15,906 bases of DNA from an uncultured Caldilineales bacterium (GTDB lineage Bacteria > Chloroflexota > Anaerolineae > JAAEKA01). Below, in pieces: positions 1 through 7,608 of the stretch. The DNA lies in NCBI GenBank assembly GCA_937907455.1, contig CALESQ010000101.1:1-15906 (forward strand), given 5' to 3'. The notes under the pieces were generated by a model that was not told the origin of the DNA, did no database searches, and saw nothing but the letters and a program-made list of their open reading frames with translations. The position numbers and the translations under genes are program-made. The stretch's first letter is position 1; every line of letters starts with the position of its first letter.

Positions 1-99
1 TCTCTGTAGAATTCTTACGCTGACCACGCTACAAGATTTGTCAGTCAATCAGCATTCCTGGCTGCAAACAAGCTCCTTCCAGCTTACACACTACTTTTT

Positions 100-119
100 A
101 CTTCTTATTCCTTACTTCC
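100..119 (+). repeat. Pyrimidine-rich intergenic motif, copy 1
   Basis: A T/C-rich 20-mer beginning ACTTCTTATT and ending TTACTTCC lies just upstream of the Lon-like gene. It matches 18 of 20 bases with the stretch at 5081-5100, in the same orientation, beyond the other end of the three-gene operon. The only differences are CC versus GT in the middle. No function is evident. It may be lineage-specific intergenic filler or chance similarity of low-complexity sequence. Confidence 0.4.
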
Positions 120-136
120 ACTCCCCCGAGACTCCC

Positions 137-2704
137 ATGCCCCCTCGTGAGCTGACTGCTGATCAACTGCGCCGCGCCTGTCAGGCCGACGATTTTACCT
201 TTGCCACCACCGCCGAACTGCCACCGCTGGACGAGATTATCGGCCAGGAACGCGCCACCCGCGCCATTGAATTCGGCCTCGACATTCCTTCCTACGGCTA
301 CAATATCTACGCGCTTGGCCCGGCCGGCGCGGGCAAAACCACCACCATCGCCCGCTACTTGCAGCGCAAGGCTGCGGGGCGGCCTGTGCCCAACGACTGG
401 GGTTATGTCCACAACTTCCAGCATTCCGACGAGCCAGAGGCGTTACGCCTGCCCGCTGGTGGAGGCCGCGTGCTGCGTGATCGGCTGGACGCGCTGCTGG
501 ATACGCTGGCAGTGCAATTGCCCAAAGCCTTTGAGAACGAAAGCTACGGCCAGCAGCGCAAAGCTCTGGTGCAGGAGGCCGAAAGCCGCTTGCAGCAGGT
601 CAACGATGATCTGGAACGCTTTGCCCAGGCGCGCGGCTTCACCGTGATAGAAACGCCCACCGGTGCCATGTTCACGCCGCTGATCAACGGCAAGCCAGCC
701 ACCCAGGAAGAGTTCAACGCGCTCACCCCGCAGCAACGCAAGGCGCTGGAAGAGCAGGAACCGGAGCTGAGCGATGAGATGGATCGGGCTTTGCTGCAAA
801 GCAAACGCCTCAACGATCAAATCAACACCGCACTCAATGCCTTTGACAGCGAGATTGCCGCGGCCGCGCTGAAACCGGGCTTTGCCGCGCTGCAAGCCGA
901 TTATTCAGCCTGGGATGAAGTCACCACCTACCTGCAAGCCGTGCAGGATCATATCGTGGCTCATGTGCAACGCTATAAAGATGGCGCAGAAAACAAAGAC
1001 GAAGGTGAGCTGCCCGCGGCTGCGCTGCTGCTGGCCCCACCCCGGTCGCCCTTCGAGCATTATCGCATCAACGTAGTAGTAGACCACAGCCGCGAACAGG
1101 GCGCGCCGGTGGTGGTGGAAACCAACCCTACCCTGTACAACCTGATCGGACGCGTGGAGCAGGAAGCCCAGTTCGGCACGGTGGTTTCCAACTACAGCCT
1201 GATCAAAGGCGGATCGCTGTTGCAGGCCAACGGCGGCTACCTGGTGGTGGATGCCCGCACCCTGGTGCGTCAACCCGCGGCCTTTGAGGCACTAAAGCGC
1301 GCCCTACGCCATCAGCAGGTGAAGATCGAAGACCTGGCCGCCGAGCAAGGGGCCATCGTCACCGCCAGCCTCAAGCCTGAGCCGATCCCGCTTCAGGTCA
1401 AGGTGGTGCTCATCGGCGATCCCTACACCTATTATTGGCTTTACGCCTACGACGACGAATTTCAAAAGCTGTTCAAGGTACGCGCCGACTTCACCGGCGA
1501 AATGACGTGGAGCAACGACAACCTGCTGAAGGTGGCGCGCTTCATCGGCGCACGCTGCACCGATGAGCAATTACCGCCCTTTGATGCCGGTGCAGTAGCC
1601 AAGGTCATCGAGTACAGCGCCTGGCTGGTAGAAGATCAACACAAGCTAACCACCCGCTTTGCCGACATCGCCGACATCCTGCGCGAGGCCGCTTATTGGG
1701 CGCGCATCTGCGCCGCAGGAGAAGTGACTGTGAGCGCAGCCGATGTGCAACGCGCCCTCAGCGAACGCCGTTACCGCTCCGGCCTGGTGGAGGAGCGCGT
1801 GCGCGAATCGATTCTCAGCGGCCTGGTGATGATTGACGTAACCGGCGAACGGATCGGTCAGGTGAACGGCCTGGCAGTACTCAGCCTGGGCGACACCCAG
1901 TTCGGCAAACCCACGCGCATCACCGCCAAAACCTATTTAGGCCATGCCGGTGTGGTCAACATCGAGCGCGAAGCCAAGCTCAGCGGCAAAACCCACGACA
2001 AAGGTGTGCTGATCCTGGGGGGTTATCTGGGTGGACGTTTTGCCCAGGACAAGCCGCTCAGCCTGACCGCAGCCATTACCTTTGAACAAAGCTACGATGG
2101 CGTAGATGGTGATAGCGCCAGCAGCAGCGAGCTGTACGCGCTGCTCTCAGCGCTGGCCGAGGCCCCTATTCGCCAGGGCATTGCCGTCACCGGCTCGGTG
2201 AACCAGCATGGCGACATCCAGGCCATCGGCGGCGCCACCGCCAAAATCGAAGGCTTTTTCGATGTGTGCCACGCCCGCGGCCTCACCGGCAAGCAGGGAG
2301 TTATCATCCCCGCCGCCAACATAGCCACATTGATGCTGCGCGAAGACGTAGTACAAGCCGTGGCCCAGGGCCAATTCCATATCTACCCGGTTACCACAAT
2401 TGATGAAGGCATTGCCATTCTCACCGGCCTGCCCGCGGGCGAGCGCGGCACAGATGGCCGCTTCCCCACAGGCAGCCTGAACCGCCGCGTGGACAACGCG
2501 CTGGGCAAGCTGGCACTGCGGCTGAAAAATTTCGGCAAGCCCCCGGCGCCATCCACATCTGCCACACCCCCCACAGCCGAGGTCAACGGCGACGATCAGG
2601 ATGAAACTCCCTCTGAACCGTCACTGCCAGGCGAGCGCCCCCTGCCCGACGAAGAACCCAACGACCCTGAGCTGCCCGGCGAGGATGAAACGGACGGGCC
2701 ATGA
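137..2704 (+). CDS. Lon-like ATP-dependent serine protease (COG1067/LonB type)
   Basis: Predicted cytosolic AAA+ protease that unfolds and degrades proteins with a Ser-Lys dyad. The 855-residue product has a Walker A GPAGAGKT at residues 61-68 and a long helical insertion at about 125-265, as in the AAA_32/YcbZ-like Lon family. A Walker B-like strand ends in Asp372-Ala373 instead of Asp-Glu. The Lon protease domain contains DGDSAS with probable catalytic Ser660, and GGATAK with Lys703. Their 43-residue spacing equals that of E. coli Lon Ser679/Lys722. There is no N-terminal LAN substrate domain and no membrane segment. The last 55 or so residues form a Pro/acidic tail with LPGE/LPDE motifs. 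The ATG at 137 is chosen because an upstream TTG at 38 would add 33 residues of non-family sequence encoded by a pyrimidine-rich spacer. No clear Shine-Dalgarno is seen. The stop overlaps the next gene by 4 bases, which suggests translational coupling. Family assignment is confident; substrates are unknown. Confidence 0.92.
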   Translation: MPPRELTADQLRRACQADDFTFATTAELPPLDEIIGQERATRAIEFGLDIPSYGYNIYALGPAGAGKTTTIARYLQRKAAGRPVPNDWGYVHNFQHSDEPEALRLPAGGGRVLRDRLDALLDTLAVQLPKAFENESYGQQRKALVQEAESRLQQVNDDLERFAQARGFTVIETPTGAMFTPLINGKPATQEEFNALTPQQRKALEEQEPELSDEMDRALLQSKRLNDQINTALNAFDSEIAAAALKPGFAALQADYSAWDEVTTYLQAVQDHIVAHVQRYKDGAENKDEGELPAAALLLAPPRSPFEHYRINVVVDHSREQGAPVVVETNPTLYNLIGRVEQEAQFGTVVSNYSLIKGGSLLQANGGYLVVDARTLVRQPAAFEALKRALRHQQVKIEDLAAEQGAIVTASLKPEPIPLQVKVVLIGDPYTYYWLYAYDDEFQKLFKVRADFTGEMTWSNDNLLKVARFIGARCTDEQLPPFDAGAVAKVIEYSAWLVEDQHKLTTRFADIADILREAAYWARICAAGEVTVSAADVQRALSERRYRSGLVEERVRESILSGLVMIDVTGERIGQVNGLAVLSLGDTQFGKPTRITAKTYLGHAGVVNIEREAKLSGKTHDKGVLILGGYLGGRFAQDKPLSLTAAITFEQSYDGVDGDSASSSELYALLSALAEAPIRQGIAVTGSVNQHGDIQAIGGATAKIEGFFDVCHARGLTGKQGVIIPAANIATLMLREDVVQAVAQGQFHIYPVTTIDEGIAILTGLPAGERGTDGRFPTGSLNRRVDNALGKLALRLKNFGKPPAPSTSATPPTAEVNGDDQDETPSEPSLPGERPLPDEEPNDPELPGEDETDGP

Positions 2705-3855
2705 CTGTTGTCGTGCTGTGCGGGGCCGCGCGCGGGGCCAATCCCTATATTGATCTTTTCTGCAGCGGCCTGAGCACAGCGGGCCTTGATGTCGCTCTGT
2801 TTGATCAGGCTGGCGACGGCACGCTGCCCCCGGCTGCCCGCGCTGCCTCGGTCATCCACCTGCACTGGCTGGAGCTATGGGGCAAGCCACCGTATCGCAG
2901 TCTGCAACGCCTCAACCGCGCTGCACTGCCCGGCCGCGGCCTGCGCCGCCTGCTGGAGCCTGCGCTCAACGCCCCCTGGCTGACCCAGCAGCGTCGTCGC
3001 CGTTTCCTCCGCCATTTTTGGGCCGAGCTGGATGCCTGGCGCGCCGGCGGGGGCAAGCTGGTTTACACACTGCACAACCTGGCACAACACGAAGGCGAAG
3101 GCGGCGCGCAGGAACAGCAGGCTTTGCAGGCGCTACTGCGCCGCGCCGACGGCATACATCTGCATGCTGCTTACCTGGCTGACACCGTGCGCGCCACAGC
3201 CGATGCAGCCGGTGTAACCTGCCCACCGCTGGCAATCATCCCTCACGGCCATTATGTGGATGCCTACCCCAACACAGTGGCTCAGGCCGATGCCCGCAAC
3301 GCGCTGTCTGTTCCGGCTGCATCGGCCCCCGTTTTTCTCTTTCTGGGCATGATACGTCCCTACAAAGGGCTGGAGGAGCTGCTGCCGGCCTTTGCCGCGC
3401 TGGAGAATCCCGCCGCGGTGTTGCTGGTAGCCGGACGACCCCGACCAGCCGATTTCGCGGCACACCTCGCCGCCACCGCGCCCCGTGACCCGCGCGTGCG
3501 CTGGTATCCGCATTTCGTGGCCGATGCCGACGTGCAGCTCTGGATGAACGCCGCCGATGCCGTGGTGCTGCCCTATCGCCACATCACCACCAGCGGTGCG
3601 GCCCTGCTGGCCTGGAGCTTCGGCAAGCCGGTGATTGCCCCGGCGCTGCCTGCATTCAGCGAGCCCATGCAGCACACGCCGTTTCTGGGGCTAACCTATG
3701 ACCCCACTGACCCCCACAGCCTGCTGATGGCGCTGCGTCAGGCCGCGGCGACCGATTGGCATTCCAGCCGCGCTCAGATCATGGCCTGGGTGCAACAATT
3801 CGCCTGGCCCGACATCGGCCGACAGATGGCCGCGTTTTACCGGCAGATTTCGTAA
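2701..3855 (+). CDS. GT-B glycosyltransferase (GT4-like)
   Basis: Predicted glycosyltransferase of 384 residues with GT-B architecture. An N-terminal acceptor half carries IHLHW (about 52-56) and a Rossmann-like strand VYTLHN (121-126). The C-terminal donor half begins FLGMIRPYKG (214-223) and includes the PYRHITTSGA segment (291-300), where GT4 enzymes bind the nucleotide-sugar. The usual E-x7-E pattern is not well kept: the segment has Ser-Gly where many GT4 proteins have Glu. Donor and acceptor therefore cannot be inferred. No transmembrane helix or signal peptide is seen, so it probably acts at the cytoplasmic face in building a surface polysaccharide or glycolipid. Its ATG lies in an ATGA overlap with the Lon-like gene, and its TAA overlaps the next glycosyltransferase start (TAATG). 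The three genes are probably co-transcribed and translationally coupled. Confidence 0.85.
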   Translation: MTVVVLCGAARGANPYIDLFCSGLSTAGLDVALFDQAGDGTLPPAARAASVIHLHWLELWGKPPYRSLQRLNRAALPGRGLRRLLEPALNAPWLTQQRRRRFLRHFWAELDAWRAGGGKLVYTLHNLAQHEGEGGAQEQQALQALLRRADGIHLHAAYLADTVRATADAAGVTCPPLAIIPHGHYVDAYPNTVAQADARNALSVPAASAPVFLFLGMIRPYKGLEELLPAFAALENPAAVLLVAGRPRPADFAAHLAATAPRDPRVRWYPHFVADADVQLWMNAADAVVLPYRHITTSGAALLAWSFGKPVIAPALPAFSEPMQHTPFLGLTYDPTDPHSLLMALRQAAATDWHSSRAQIMAWVQQFAWPDIGRQMAAFYRQIS

Positions 3856-5012
3856 TGGACTTCGTGGTTTTTGCCCCCAATCCCTGGCATGACCTATGGC
3901 GCAACCGCCAGCAGATCTTCAGTCGGCTGGCTGCGCGCGGTCACCGTGTGCTTTATGTGGAACCGGCGCGCCTGAGCCTGGCTGCCTGGCGCCGCCGCGG
4001 GGTGGCGCGGGCCGATTTGCAGCGCACTGCGTTGATGGAGGCGGCTCCCCGGCTGTGGCTGTACCGCATCCCGGCATGGCTGCCCACGCGGGCCACCGGC
4101 GACCGGTTTGATCAGCTCAGTGACCGGCTGTTGGGATGGCATTTACGGCGCACACTGCGCCACATCGGGGTTGCCAATCCGCTGTTGTGGCTGTACCGCC
4201 CGACGGGATGGCGCTGGGCCGCCGCGACCATTCCGCACCGTGGTTTGGTGTACCACATCACCGACGACTATGCCGCGTTCGGCCATCTCGGCGAGACCGA
4301 ACGCGCGGCACTGCTGGCTGAAGAGCGCGCCCTGCTGCGTCGCGCCGATCTGACGCTGGTCACCGCACCGCGACTGCTGGCATTGAAAGCGGACGCGGCG
4401 CAGCGCATTGAGATGGTCGCCAACGGCGTGGATGCCGCCGCTTTCAGTGCCGCACCGCGCCTGCCGCGCTCCCACGCAGCCGCGCCACGGCTGGGCTACA
4501 GCGGACACATCAGCAACCGGCTGGATATGGCACTGCTGCACACCGTGGCTCTGGCGCGCCCTGCCTGGCACTTTGTCTTTGCCGGCAGCGAATGGAACGC
4601 GGGTTGTGCTGAGGCGCTGCACCGATTGAAGACTCTGCCCAACGTGGAATTTCTGGGCTTGCTACCCGTAGAAGCAGTGCCCGCGTTCGTGGCCGGGCTG
4701 GATGTCGGGTTGATCCCCTACCGCGTCACCGACGAAACACGCGCCATCAGCTCGTTGAAGCTGTACGAATATCTGGCCGCGGGCCGGCCTGTGGTCAGTG
4801 CCGATGTTCCGACGGCGCAAGCTCACGTCGAAGTGGTACATATTGCCCAAGCCGAGGCAGCTTCCTGGATCGCGCAGATTGAAGCCGCGTTGCTGACCAG
4901 CGACGACCCCGCCGCGATGGCCGCGCGCCGCACAGTGGCCGCGCAAAACACCTGGGAACAGCGAGTGGATAGGATTGAAGAAGTTTTGAGGGATGAGGGG
5001 ATGACAAGGTGA
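3855..5012 (+). CDS. GT-B glycosyltransferase, second copy in operon
   Basis: A 385-residue predicted glycosyltransferase, not a close duplicate of its upstream neighbour. The N-terminus MDFVVFAPNPWHDLWRNRQQ resembles GT families that start with a VFSP.PW..RWQR-type motif. YHITDDY (133-139) lies in the acceptor half. VANGVD (188-193) precedes the donor half, which opens GYSGHIS (214-220) and ends with IPYR...AISSLKLYEYLAAGRPVVS (287-315), a standard GT4 donor-binding signature including Glu305. The ATG at 3855 is chosen because it sits in a one-base TAATG overlap with the previous stop. The longer reading from 3756 would only overlap that gene. The last residues (DEGMTR) are encoded in a purine-rich imperfect repeat that also supplies the stop codon. 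Role inferred: surface glycan or glycolipid assembly with the neighbouring enzyme. Confidence 0.87.
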   Translation: MDFVVFAPNPWHDLWRNRQQIFSRLAARGHRVLYVEPARLSLAAWRRRGVARADLQRTALMEAAPRLWLYRIPAWLPTRATGDRFDQLSDRLLGWHLRRTLRHIGVANPLLWLYRPTGWRWAAATIPHRGLVYHITDDYAAFGHLGETERAALLAEERALLRRADLTLVTAPRLLALKADAAQRIEMVANGVDAAAFSAAPRLPRSHAAAPRLGYSGHISNRLDMALLHTVALARPAWHFVFAGSEWNAGCAEALHRLKTLPNVEFLGLLPVEAVPAFVAGLDVGLIPYRVTDETRAISSLKLYEYLAAGRPVVSADVPTAQAHVEVVHIAQAEAASWIAQIEAALLTSDDPAAMAARRTVAAQNTWEQRVDRIEEVLRDEGMTR

Positions 5013-5028
5013 GGGAGTGAGAAGGTGG
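4988..5028 (+). repeat. Purine-rich imperfect short tandem repeat across a stop codon
   Basis: Five G/A-rich blocks of about 8-9 bases (GAGGGATGA, GGGGATGA, CAAGGTGA, GGGAGTGA, GAAGGTGG) follow one another. They cover the last codons and stop of the second glycosyltransferase and run into the spacer. Four of the blocks end in TGA. The pattern looks like replication-slippage filler that has replaced the original 3' end of the gene. Confidence 0.5.
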
Positions 5029-5080
5029 CAGGGCCTCGAATCCATGTTTTTTGATTTCAGCAACGCAAACTTTTCAAACA

Positions 5081-5100
5081 ACTTCTTATTGTTTACTTCC
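5081..5100 (+). repeat. Pyrimidine-rich intergenic motif, copy 2
   Basis: Second copy of the 20-mer described at 100-119, 18 of 20 identical and in the same orientation. It lies in the 115-base spacer between the convergent glycosyltransferase and histidine kinase genes. A related short tandem (TGGATACTGGACACTG, 5111-5126) and TTACTG/TTTACCG-like words follow. No convincing hairpin terminator was found in this convergent spacer, although a run of six T is present at 5046-5051. Confidence 0.4.
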
Positions 5101-5127
5101 GATTTCCTCCTGGATACTGGACACTGC

Positions 5128-6555
5128 TTACTGTTTACCGTTCACAGCCTCCTCCTGACAGCCAGAGCCGCGGGCGAGACGTAGCAGGATTTCGAAGGTT
5201 GTACCCTGCCCTGCTTGGCTCTCGGCGCTGATGCTGCCACCATGCGCCTCGACGATGGACCTGGCAATGCTTAATCCCAACCCGCTGCCACCTGCGGCAC
5301 GACTGCGCGCCCGATCAGCCCGCCAGAAGCGATTGAAAATAAAGGGTAAGTCCTGGGCGGCAATGCCTACCCCGGTATCAGCCACGATGAGACGTACCCA
5401 GCCATCGGGCCGACAACGCAGCCCCAGGGTAACGCTGCCACCCGCAGGGGTATGGGCAATGGCGTTGCTCACCAGGTTCAACAGCACCTGCTTCAACCTA
5501 TCCGCGTCTCCCAGCACCTGTGCCTGATCCTCATCACCCAGGCGCACTTTGACCCGCCCCTGGGCGATCATCACGGCCTCGCGGTATACTTCCAGCAGCA
5601 GCGTATCCAGCTCAACCGGACGCAAAGCGAGGGGCACACCGGCATCAGCCTCGGCCAGCAGCAGCAGGTCGCGCACCAGGCGGCTCATGCGTGCGGTTTC
5701 GTGGTCAATCGCCTCCAGGCTTTCGTGCAGCATTTGCGGTTCGGCGGCTGCACCACGGCGCAGCAAATCTATGTTGCCTTTGACAGTAGCCAGCGGTGTG
5801 CGCAGCTCGTGCGAGACATCAGCTACCAGCCGCTGCTGGGTGTTAAACAAATCCTGCAAGCGCCCCATCATCTCGTTGAAGGTATCAGCCAACTGGCCGA
5901 CTTCATCTTCCGCATAGCTTTCTTCAATGCGTTGATCCAGGTCTTCGGCACGCACAATGCGCCGGGCTGTAGCAGCGATCTGGTTCAGCGGGCGCAGGGC
6001 TGTGCCCACAAGAAAGGCGCCGCCCAGTGCAGCCAGCAGCACCGCGATGCTGCCGCCGATCAACAGCACGAGGCGCGTCAGGCGCAGCATGGCGTTGACC
6101 GGATCAAGCGACTGCGCCACCTGCACCATCGCCACCACTCCGCCATCCGGCGAACGCACCGGCACGCTGTAGACCCGCAGCGAGGAATTGCCGCTTACCC
6201 AATCGTAGAAGCGGGCGTTGCCTTGCAGGTTATCTTGTTGGATAGAGGCAGGCAGAGGCAAATGCTGGTCCCCCAGGCTGGGCGAAGTATCAATGAGGCT
6301 GCCATCGGGCGAGGTGGTTTGGGCGTAGACCTGAGCGGCAAAGACAATGGCGGTGTTGGCCGGCAATTCCATGCGCGCCGGATCGAGGTTGCTTTCAAAC
6401 AGGGCCACCACCTGCTCGGCCTGACTGCGCAAGGTGTTGTCCACGTCGCTGTACAGCGTGCGCGCCACCACCATCTGAAAGCCCATGACAAACAGCAGCA
6501 GCACACCGGCCAACAGCAGCGTATACCAAAAAATCAGACGAGAGCGGATGGTCAT
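5128..6555 (-). CDS. Membrane sensor histidine kinase (HAMP-HisKA-HATPase)
   Basis: A 475-residue sensor kinase that autophosphorylates on His and passes the phosphate to its response regulator. TM1 spans about residues 8-30. An extracytoplasmic sensor region of about 130 residues (31-160), without a recognisable fold, is followed by TM2 at about 161-185 and a HAMP linker at about 186-238. The H-box VSHELRTP gives phospho-acceptor His249. The N-box includes Asn360 and Asn364 (LLNLVSNA), and the ATP-lid boxes are DTGVGI (393-398, Asp393) and GSGLGLSI (423-430). All residues needed for activity are present. The gene starts 69 bases after the response regulator stop, so the two are very probably one operon transcribed leftward. 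No Shine-Dalgarno is evident before its ATG. The signal sensed cannot be inferred, and the neighbouring surface-glycan and MoxR operons may or may not be its targets. Confidence 0.95.
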   Translation of the reverse strand: MTIRSRLIFWYTLLLAGVLLLFVMGFQMVVARTLYSDVDNTLRSQAEQVVALFESNLDPARMELPANTAIVFAAQVYAQTTSPDGSLIDTSPSLGDQHLPLPASIQQDNLQGNARFYDWVSGNSSLRVYSVPVRSPDGGVVAMVQVAQSLDPVNAMLRLTRLVLLIGGSIAVLLAALGGAFLVGTALRPLNQIAATARRIVRAEDLDQRIEESYAEDEVGQLADTFNEMMGRLQDLFNTQQRLVADVSHELRTPLATVKGNIDLLRRGAAAEPQMLHESLEAIDHETARMSRLVRDLLLLAEADAGVPLALRPVELDTLLLEVYREAVMIAQGRVKVRLGDEDQAQVLGDADRLKQVLLNLVSNAIAHTPAGGSVTLGLRCRPDGWVRLIVADTGVGIAAQDLPFIFNRFWRADRARSRAAGGSGLGLSIARSIVEAHGGSISAESQAGQGTTFEILLRLARGSGCQEEAVNGKQ

Positions 6556-6624
6556 GGCTTGATGGGCGGAAAAGAGAGGTACAAGGCGTGCAAAGTCAGG
6601 GGTGAAAAGCTACGGCAGATGGCT

Positions 6625-7308
6625 TCATTCCTCGCGCAGCACGTAGCCAACCCCGCGCACCGTATGAATCAGCCGCGTTTCGCCTTCCTGCTCCAGCTTG
6701 GTGCGCAAATAGCGAATATAAACTTCGATAATGTTGCTTTCGCCGCCGAAATTGTAGTTCCAGATGCGGTCATAGATTAGGTCACGCGTTAGCACCTGAC
6801 GCGGGTTGCGCATGAACAATTCCAGCACCTCGAATTCTTTGGCGGTGAGGTCAAGCATACGTGAACCGCGTGTGGTTTCATGACTGGCAGGCGACAGAGT
6901 AAGGTCGGCGAAGCGCAACACCTCATGGCGTACACCCGGCTGACGTCGGCGCAACAAAGCGCGCAGCCGCGCCACCAGCTCTTCAAAATGAAAGTCAGCC
7001 TTGACCAGGTAGTCATCAGCGCCGCTATCCAGCCCGACCACCTTATCGCCCAAAGTACCGCGTGCGGTGAGCATGATAATCGGCACATCGCTGGCCGCGC
7101 GCAGCCGTCGGCAGATCTCCAGTCCATTCAGATCGCCGGGCAGCATCAAGTCCAGCACCACCAGGTCGGGCATTTCGCGGCGAGCGGCGTGCAGCGCGCC
7201 TTCGCCGTCGCCTGCCAACTCAACCTGATAGCCTTCAAAAATCAGGCCGCGGCGCAGCAGATCAGCCATGCGCGGGTCATCTTCTACCACCAAAATGCGT
7301 TCAGCCAT
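6625..7308 (-). CDS. OmpR/PhoB-family response regulator
   Basis: A 227-residue DNA-binding response regulator, partner of the kinase downstream. The receiver domain (1-120) has the acidic pocket Asp10/Asp11, phospho-acceptor Asp53 (VVLDLMLP), Thr81 and Lys103. Lys103 is followed by Ala instead of the Pro that nearly always follows it in this family. The winged-helix Trans_reg_C domain covers about 130-225, with LTAKEFEVLELFMRNP (154-169), NIIEVYIRYLRTKLE (192-206) and the C-terminal wing TVRGVGYVL (216-224). The ATG at 7308 is set by the family N-terminus (ILVVEDD). There is no Shine-Dalgarno at proper spacing, because the -10 element lies only six bases upstream. This suggests a leaderless or nearly leaderless mRNA. 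The gene is divergent from moxR across a 300-base spacer. Confidence 0.96.
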   Translation of the reverse strand: MAERILVVEDDPRMADLLRRGLIFEGYQVELAGDGEGALHAARREMPDLVVLDLMLPGDLNGLEICRRLRAASDVPIIMLTARGTLGDKVVGLDSGADDYLVKADFHFEELVARLRALLRRRQPGVRHEVLRFADLTLSPASHETTRGSRMLDLTAKEFEVLELFMRNPRQVLTRDLIYDRIWNYNFGGESNIIEVYIRYLRTKLEQEGETRLIHTVRGVGYVLREE

Positions 7309-7314
7309 GCCCTA

Positions 7315-7323
7315 ATTATAGCA
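7315..7323 (-). promoter_or_regulatory. Extended -10 promoter of the response regulator operon
   Basis: Reading the minus strand, TGCTATAAT is an exact extended -10 (TGnTATAAT). It is followed by six bases (TAGGGC) and then the ATG. With the normal spacing of +1 seven bases after the hexamer's last base, transcription would begin on the A of the start codon at 7308. No TTGACA-like box sits 17 bases upstream (that position reads CGCCGG), which is tolerated with extended -10 elements. Confidence 0.6.
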
Positions 7324-7353
7324 TAGCGCCGCAACAGCCGGCGAATACTGCGG

Positions 7354-7521
7354 GTAGTGTGCGACTTTCGGTTGAATGACAAGAGCCGGACAATAAATGG
7401 TTGCGGTTCAGAGAACGAAGCGCTCTCAGGCGCTCTCCGAAAGCCCCGGCAGGGGCTTCGTGGTCTGAGACACCGAATTCGCTTGGGTGGCAACACATTT
7501 CAACCGAAATCCATACACAAC
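7354..7521. repeat. MITE-like imperfect palindrome in the divergent spacer
   Basis: The ends 7354-7376 and 7499-7521 are inverted repeats matching at 18 of 23 positions, with an 11-base perfect core TTTCGGTTGAA / TTCAACCGAAA. Between them, complementary words occur in nested order: GTTGC 7400-7404 with GCAAC 7490-7494; AAGCG 7418-7422 with CGCTT 7480-7484; TCTCAG 7424-7429 with CTGAGA 7465-7470. The apical hairpin is AAGCCCC 7441-7447, loop GGCA, GGGGCTT 7452-7458. A direct repeat GCGCTCTC (7420-7427, 7430-7437) is also present. No open reading frame of note and no clear target-site duplication are seen. It lies between, not within, the two divergent predicted transcripts. It is probably a dispersed non-autonomous element or a cruciform-forming repeat. 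The rest of the 300-base spacer holds the two promoters. Confidence 0.55.
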
Positions 7522-7537
7522 CATGCTGCGCCATCGG

Positions 7538-7566
7538 TTGCCCGATCAACGCGGACAAGGTATAAT
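7538..7566 (+). promoter_or_regulatory. Sigma-70-like promoter of the moxR operon
   Basis: TTGCCC at 7538-7543 and a perfect TATAAT at 7561-7566 are separated by exactly 17 bases. Transcription is predicted to start near 7573, giving a 36-base leader with GGAGG at 7595-7599. The GG just before the -10 and the same TTGCYC box recur in the glgP promoter. Confidence 0.75.
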
Positions 7567-7608
7567 ATCAAAAGAATTGACCTATTTTTGATTTGGAGGT
7601 TGCCGCGC

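Noticed and set aside
38..136. TTG start giving a 33-residue N-terminal extension of the Lon-like protein
   Set aside because: It is encoded by a pyrimidine-rich spacer repeated at 5081-5100 and lacks family similarity.
5452..6780. A 442-codon plus-strand frame opposite the histidine kinase and regulator
   Set aside because: It is antisense to two genes with intact family motifs. Its His/Gln-rich translation is typical of a shadow frame and it has no recognisable domain.
7357..7608. N-terminal extension of MoxR
   Set aside because: It runs through the palindromic element and the promoter. The ATG at 7609 has a good ribosome site and the correct family length.
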